Assembly: GCA_010027105.1 (NCBI GenBank)
Contig: RGVT01000070.1
Coordinates: 1-9,870, forward strand
Origin: Planctomycetia bacterium
GTDB taxonomy: Bacteria > Planctomycetota > Planctomycetia > Pirellulales > UBA1268
Reading direction: 5' to 3'
Length of the DNA stretch: 9,870 nt
Shown here: positions 6,925-9,870 of the stretch, piece after piece
Position numbering within the stretch: position 1 is the first letter of the stretch
Layout of the letters: each line of letters begins with the position of its first letter
Translations under genes and position numbers: made by a program
Notes under the pieces: generated by a model
What the model was told of the DNA's origin: nothing
Database searches by the model: none
Seen by the model: the letters and a program-made list of their open reading frames with translations, nothing else

Positions 6925-8895
6925 ATGAACCTGCTCGACCGCGCGCGGCTGTGGTGGCGCGACTTCCTCGGCGACGAGGAGGGGCCGCTCGACGGCGATA
7001 CGCCCGCCTGGGCGGTCAGCCTGGCGATCCACGTGGTGGTGCTCTTGGGGCTCGCCCTGTGCGGCCTCGGCGAGCCGCCCAGGCCGGCGCGGAGCGTCAC
7101 GGTGATCGAGGCCCCGCTCGCGGCCGAGGAGGATGTGCAGCTCGAGCCGCAGGAGATCGTGGCGGCCGACGAGGCGGAAACGCCCGGAGCGGAGAGCGAG
7201 CAGAGCGACGCGGTGGCCCAGGCGATCGCGCCGACGCTCGCCGACATCTCCGTGGTGCCGGTCGAGGCCGAGCCGGACCTGGCCTCCGACATCGCCGTCG
7301 AGCCGATCGACCAGCTCCCCACCGCGCAGGCCATCGACGCGACGGTGGCGGTCAAGGGCTCCATCGGCCTGGGTGCCACGGGGGCCGCCGGCGCGGTCGA
7401 CCTCCTCTCGGCCGAGATCGCCGCCTCGCTCGCGCAGCGCGCCACCGTCGTCTGCTGGGTGTTCGACCAGTCGGTGAGCCTGTCGGCCCAGCGGCGGCAG
7501 ATCGCCGCCCGGCTCGACCGCGTGTTCGACGAGCTGGGCGTCAACCGCTCCTCGGCCCGCCGGCCGGAGCTCACGAACCTGGTGCTCGCGTTCGGGCAGA
7601 ACGTGTCGCTCGTCACCCACAAGGCGACCGACGACGTCCAGGAGGTGACCAGGGCGATCGAATCGATCCCGGTCGACGACTCCGGCGCGGAGATGACGTT
7701 CACGGCGATCCATCGGGCCGCCGAGGCCGGCCGGATCTTCCGCACCTCCGCGCCGAAGAAAAACGTGATGATCATCGTGTTCACCGACGAGGTGGGCAAC
7801 GACCAGGACAAGGCCGACGAGACGGCCAAGTATTGCGGCATGCTCGGGATCCCGGTCTACGTGGTGGGCGTGCCGGCCCCCTTCGGACTGGCCGAGGTAC
7901 GGATGAAGTACGTCGAGTTCGACCCGAAGTTCGAGCAGGAGGAGCAGTGGGCCGTCATCGAGCAGGGCCCCGAGACGTTCTTCCCGGAGGTCGTCCGGGT
8001 CCGGTCGGGCCGCTTCGCCGACGACGCCATCGATTCCGGGTTCGGCCCGTTCAGCCTCTCGAAGCTCTGCGCCGACACCGGCGGCATCTATTTCCGCGTG
8101 CACGCCAACAGCGGCGCCCGCGGCCGCGTGACCAACGAGATGCTCTCACCGATGTCGTCACAGCTGCGATACTTCTTCGATCCCGACGCGATGCGGGCCT
8201 ACCAGCCCGACTACGTCTCCCAGGCGAAGCTCAAGCAGGAGATCGCCGCGAATCGGGCCAAGCAGGTGCTGGTGGAGGCGGCGCGGAAGTCGGTGGTCGA
8301 GCCGATGGAGTCGCCGGAGACGACGTTTCCGCGGAAGGACGAGGGCTCGCTCAAAGTGCTCCTGGGGGAGGCGCAGAAGACGGCCGCCCGCCTCCAGCCG
8401 AAGATCGACGCGCTCTACGAGCTGCTCAAGGGCGGTCTCGCCGACCGCGACAAGATCCGCGAGAAGCGCTGGCAGGCCGGCTACGACCTGTCGCTGGGCC
8501 GGGTGTTGGCGGTGAAGGTGCGGACCGACGCCTACAACCTGATGCTGGCGCAGGCGGGGCTCGGAATGAGCTTCAAGAATCCCAAGAGCGACACCTGGCG
8601 GCTCGTGCCGAGCGACCAGGTGAAGGTCGGGTCGGCCACGGAGAAGCTCGCGAAGCAGGCGACGGAACTGCTCACCCGCGTCGTCGACGAGCATCCGGGC
8701 ACGCCCTGGGCGCTGCTGGCAGCGGAGGAACTGCGGATGCCGCTGGGCTACGAATGGACGGAGACGTTCACCGACGCCAACGGGGCCAAGGGCATGGCCG
8801 GGGGCAACAACGGGAACGTCCCCACCGCCCGCGCCGACGACAAGAAGAAGATGCTCGGCCCCCCGAAGCCGAAACGCGACCTCAAGCGGCTGTAA
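6925..8895 (+). CDS. Membrane-anchored von Willebrand factor A domain protein
   Basis: 656 aa. A short N-terminus (MNLLDRARLWWRDFLGDEE) is followed by one membrane helix (about 28-48, PAWAVSLAIHVVVLLGLAL), so most of the chain is probably outside the cytoplasmic membrane. An acidic, Glu/Ala/Pro-rich stretch (about 60-140) leads to a VWA domain (about 172-395). Its metal-ion-dependent adhesion site is intact: VFDQSVSLS (179-187, Asp181, Ser183, Ser185), a Thr near MTFTAIH (257-263) and IVFTDEVGND (284-293, Asp288). VWA domains with this site bind ligands through Mg or Mn. The remainder (about 415-600) is mostly helical and charged. The C-terminus has DEHPGTPWALLAAEELRMPLGYEW, then a Gly/Asn-rich segment and a lysine-rich tail. 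The start at 6925 has no Shine-Dalgarno sequence. The ATG at 6850 would add 25 Arg-rich residues and cannot be excluded. No enzymatic domain is seen, and its partner is unknown. The gene is preceded by the divergent-promoter inverted repeat and followed by the duplicated 58-bp element. Confidence 0.9.
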   Translation: MNLLDRARLWWRDFLGDEEGPLDGDTPAWAVSLAIHVVVLLGLALCGLGEPPRPARSVTVIEAPLAAEEDVQLEPQEIVAADEAETPGAESEQSDAVAQAIAPTLADISVVPVEAEPDLASDIAVEPIDQLPTAQAIDATVAVKGSIGLGATGAAGAVDLLSAEIAASLAQRATVVCWVFDQSVSLSAQRRQIAARLDRVFDELGVNRSSARRPELTNLVLAFGQNVSLVTHKATDDVQEVTRAIESIPVDDSGAEMTFTAIHRAAEAGRIFRTSAPKKNVMIIVFTDEVGNDQDKADETAKYCGMLGIPVYVVGVPAPFGLAEVRMKYVEFDPKFEQEEQWAVIEQGPETFFPEVVRVRSGRFADDAIDSGFGPFSLSKLCADTGGIYFRVHANSGARGRVTNEMLSPMSSQLRYFFDPDAMRAYQPDYVSQAKLKQEIAANRAKQVLVEAARKSVVEPMESPETTFPRKDEGSLKVLLGEAQKTAARLQPKIDALYELLKGGLADRDKIREKRWQAGYDLSLGRVLAVKVRTDAYNLMLAQAGLGMSFKNPKSDTWRLVPSDQVKVGSATEKLAKQATELLTRVVDEHPGTPWALLAAEELRMPLGYEWTETFTDANGAKGMAGGNNGNVPTARADDKKKMLGPPKPKRDLKRL

Positions 8896-8906
8896 TCACG
8901 CGACGG

Positions 8907-9041
8907 CTCGGCATCGTGCCGAATCCGCCTTGGCCGACCTCCGTCGGCTGGTGATAACCCGGCCGGCTACGTTCACGGCGGATCTCGGCATCCTGCCGAA
9001 TCCGCCTTGGCCGACCTCCGTCGGCTGGTGATAACCCGGCC
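8907..9041. repeat. 58-bp direct repeat with two hairpins per copy
   Basis: Copies at 8907-8964 and 8984-9041 match at 57 of 58 bases; the difference is G8916 versus C8993. The period is 77 bp, and the 11 bases before each copy also share a leading TCACG. Each copy forms two stems. In copy 1 these are TCGGCA (8908-8913) with TGCCGA (8917-8922), and GCCGAC (8933-8938) with GTCGGC (8943-8948). The single mismatch falls in the loop of the first stem, so pairing is kept. Copy 2 is followed by a third stem, GGCCC-TCC-GGGCC (9038-9050). The element starts 11 bp after the VWA stop and lies between convergent genes. Confidence 0.95.
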
Positions 9042-9097
9042 CTCCGGGCCTGGCGCGTTTGGGTGTGAAGGAAAGGATGCCGATGTTTCGCGTGAAG

Positions 9098-9742
9098 CTA
9101 AAACGTCAGGTTTTCCTCGGCGAAGCTCGTGCGGCTGTCGTAGGAGTGGAAGCTGCGGGCGATGCGGGCGGCGAGGATCTGGAGGAACATGCCGCGGAAC
9201 TGCGGCTCCGAGCGGTCGGCCGTGGGGATCGCGCCCTCGGCCGGATACTGGAAGTCGTCGAGCCGCTTGTCGAACACCACCTTGCCGGCGGCGATGTCGA
9301 AGACCCGCACGTGGGCGGCCGCCCGGCCCCGGTAGAGCGTCGCCCCCTCGTGCAGCCGGAACTGCTCGAGGTCGATCGCCACCACGAGGTCGGCGTCGAG
9401 CGCCTTGCCGACCGTGGGGTAGTCGACCCACGCGTGCTCGTCGATCCACCGGGCCACCTCGTGCTGATCGATGATCCGGGCGCGGCGCACGTTCCGCTGC
9501 AGGAACCCGCCCACGGCCGTGGCCAACTCCCGGCCCGAACCGGCGTCGGAGAACTCCAGCTCGACGATCGGCCTGCAGACCACCGCCACGTGCTTCCCCT
9601 TGAGTCCGCCGAATTCGGCGGGCGTGTCCTCCGGCATGAGGACGTAGGCGGCGGTGAGGAGCGTCGAGCAGCCGGAGCAGGCGCCGAGGAGGGCCAGGGC
9701 GATGAGGCCGAGGGCGGCGTCGCGGGCGGGCCTGGTGGGCAT
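9098..9742 (-). CDS. Predicted lipoprotein with CsgG/LpoB-like features
   Basis: 214 aa. The N-terminus (MPTRPARDAALGLIALALLGAC) is a lipoprotein signal: basic n-region, hydrophobic core and lipobox L-G-A-Cys22. Cys25 is a weaker alternative. The mature part has an alternating strand/helix pattern: KHVAVVCRPIVELEFSD (50-66), a helix (GRELATAVGGFLQRNV), ARIIDQHEVARWIDEH, DADLVVAIDLEQFRL, then AAHVRVFDIAAGKVVFDKRL. This resembles the fold of CsgG/LpoB/TolB-N-like outer-membrane lipoproteins, which assemble or activate envelope machines. The likeness is by eye, so the role is inferred and no specific function is claimed. It is probably anchored in the outer or inner membrane on the periplasmic face. 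GAGGA (9751-9755 on the minus strand) lies 8 nt before the ATG and supports the start. It is itself half of the palindrome TCCTCGCGAGGA. The gene converges on the VWA gene, with the 58-bp repeat in between. Confidence 0.85.
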   Translation of the reverse strand: MPTRPARDAALGLIALALLGACSGCSTLLTAAYVLMPEDTPAEFGGLKGKHVAVVCRPIVELEFSDAGSGRELATAVGGFLQRNVRRARIIDQHEVARWIDEHAWVDYPTVGKALDADLVVAIDLEQFRLHEGATLYRGRAAAHVRVFDIAAGKVVFDKRLDDFQYPAEGAIPTADRSEPQFRGMFLQILAARIARSFHSYDSRTSFAEENLTF

Positions 9743-9800
9743 GCGTGGAATCCTCGCGAGGAAGTTCCGGGGGCGCCATGGCGGCGCGGCCGGCGTCGGG

Positions 9801-9830
9801 AGGGTAGCGGGACGGGCCGGCGGGGCTCAA
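9801..9830 (-). promoter_or_regulatory. Candidate promoter for the lipoprotein gene
   Basis: On the minus strand TTGAGC (9830-9825) and TACCCT (9806-9801) are separated by 18 bp. The -35 matches four of six consensus bases, but the -10 only three. Transcription would start near 9794, about 50 nt before the ATG at 9742. The call rests on position and a partial motif match only. Confidence 0.3.
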
Positions 9831-9870
9831 TGCCGCTTGTCGGCCGGGAAAGGAGGGGCGGTGGCCGGGT

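Noticed and set aside
8907..9041. CRISPR-like reading of the 58-bp direct repeat
   Set aside because: There are only two copies, the repeat is longer than normal, the spacer is only 19 bp and there are no cas genes, so it is not a CRISPR array.
9007..9474. Plus-strand open frame opposite the lipoprotein gene
   Set aside because: Its translation is a run of Arg/Gly/Pro/Ser without structure, and the minus-strand frame has a lipobox, a ribosome binding site and a folded-protein pattern.

Overview
The window is a very GC-rich bacterial chromosomal segment with strongly G/C-biased third codon positions. The gene set and its order (tgt, yajC, one fused secDF, then a LysM protein, a large anchored von Willebrand A (VWA) protein and a CsgG/LpoB-like lipoprotein) suggest a member of the Planctomycetota, probably near the Pirellulales. 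That placement is an inference from gene order and protein style; there is no rRNA or marker tree here to confirm it.

Layout. Bases 1-207 hold no complete gene, only GC-rich sequence with short repeated words. Next comes a plus-strand block: tgt (208-1323, queuosine tRNA modification), yajC (1447-1767) and secDF (1810-4761, 983 aa). YajC and SecDF are partners in the Sec accessory membrane complex, so this is the classic bacterial tgt-yajC-secDF locus with SecD and SecF as one polypeptide. Downstream on the same strand is a membrane-anchored protein with two LysM domains (4971-5725). Its N-terminal and C-terminal halves lie in different reading frames, so it carries an apparent one-base frameshift near 5261-5275.

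A minus-strand alpha/beta-hydrolase-fold protein (5751-6761) converges on the LysM gene. Its first codons are a 9-bp tandem repeat that supplies five in-frame ATG codons, and its nucleophile serine position is glycine. Divergent from it, across a short region with a 26-bp inverted repeat, is a 656-aa membrane-anchored VWA protein (6925-8895) with an intact metal-binding DxSxS motif. A 202-bp gap carrying a 58-bp direct repeat, each copy able to form two hairpins, separates its 3' end from a convergent minus-strand lipoprotein gene (9098-9742).

Functionally the window is mostly envelope biology: protein export (YajC/SecDF) followed by probable exported or anchored proteins (LysM, hydrolase-like, VWA, lipoprotein). 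I see no defence system, mobile element, CRISPR array, tRNA or rRNA. The best leads are the small-scale structures (repeat-encoded start region, duplicated hairpin element, divergent-promoter inverted repeat) and the apparently non-catalytic hydrolase.
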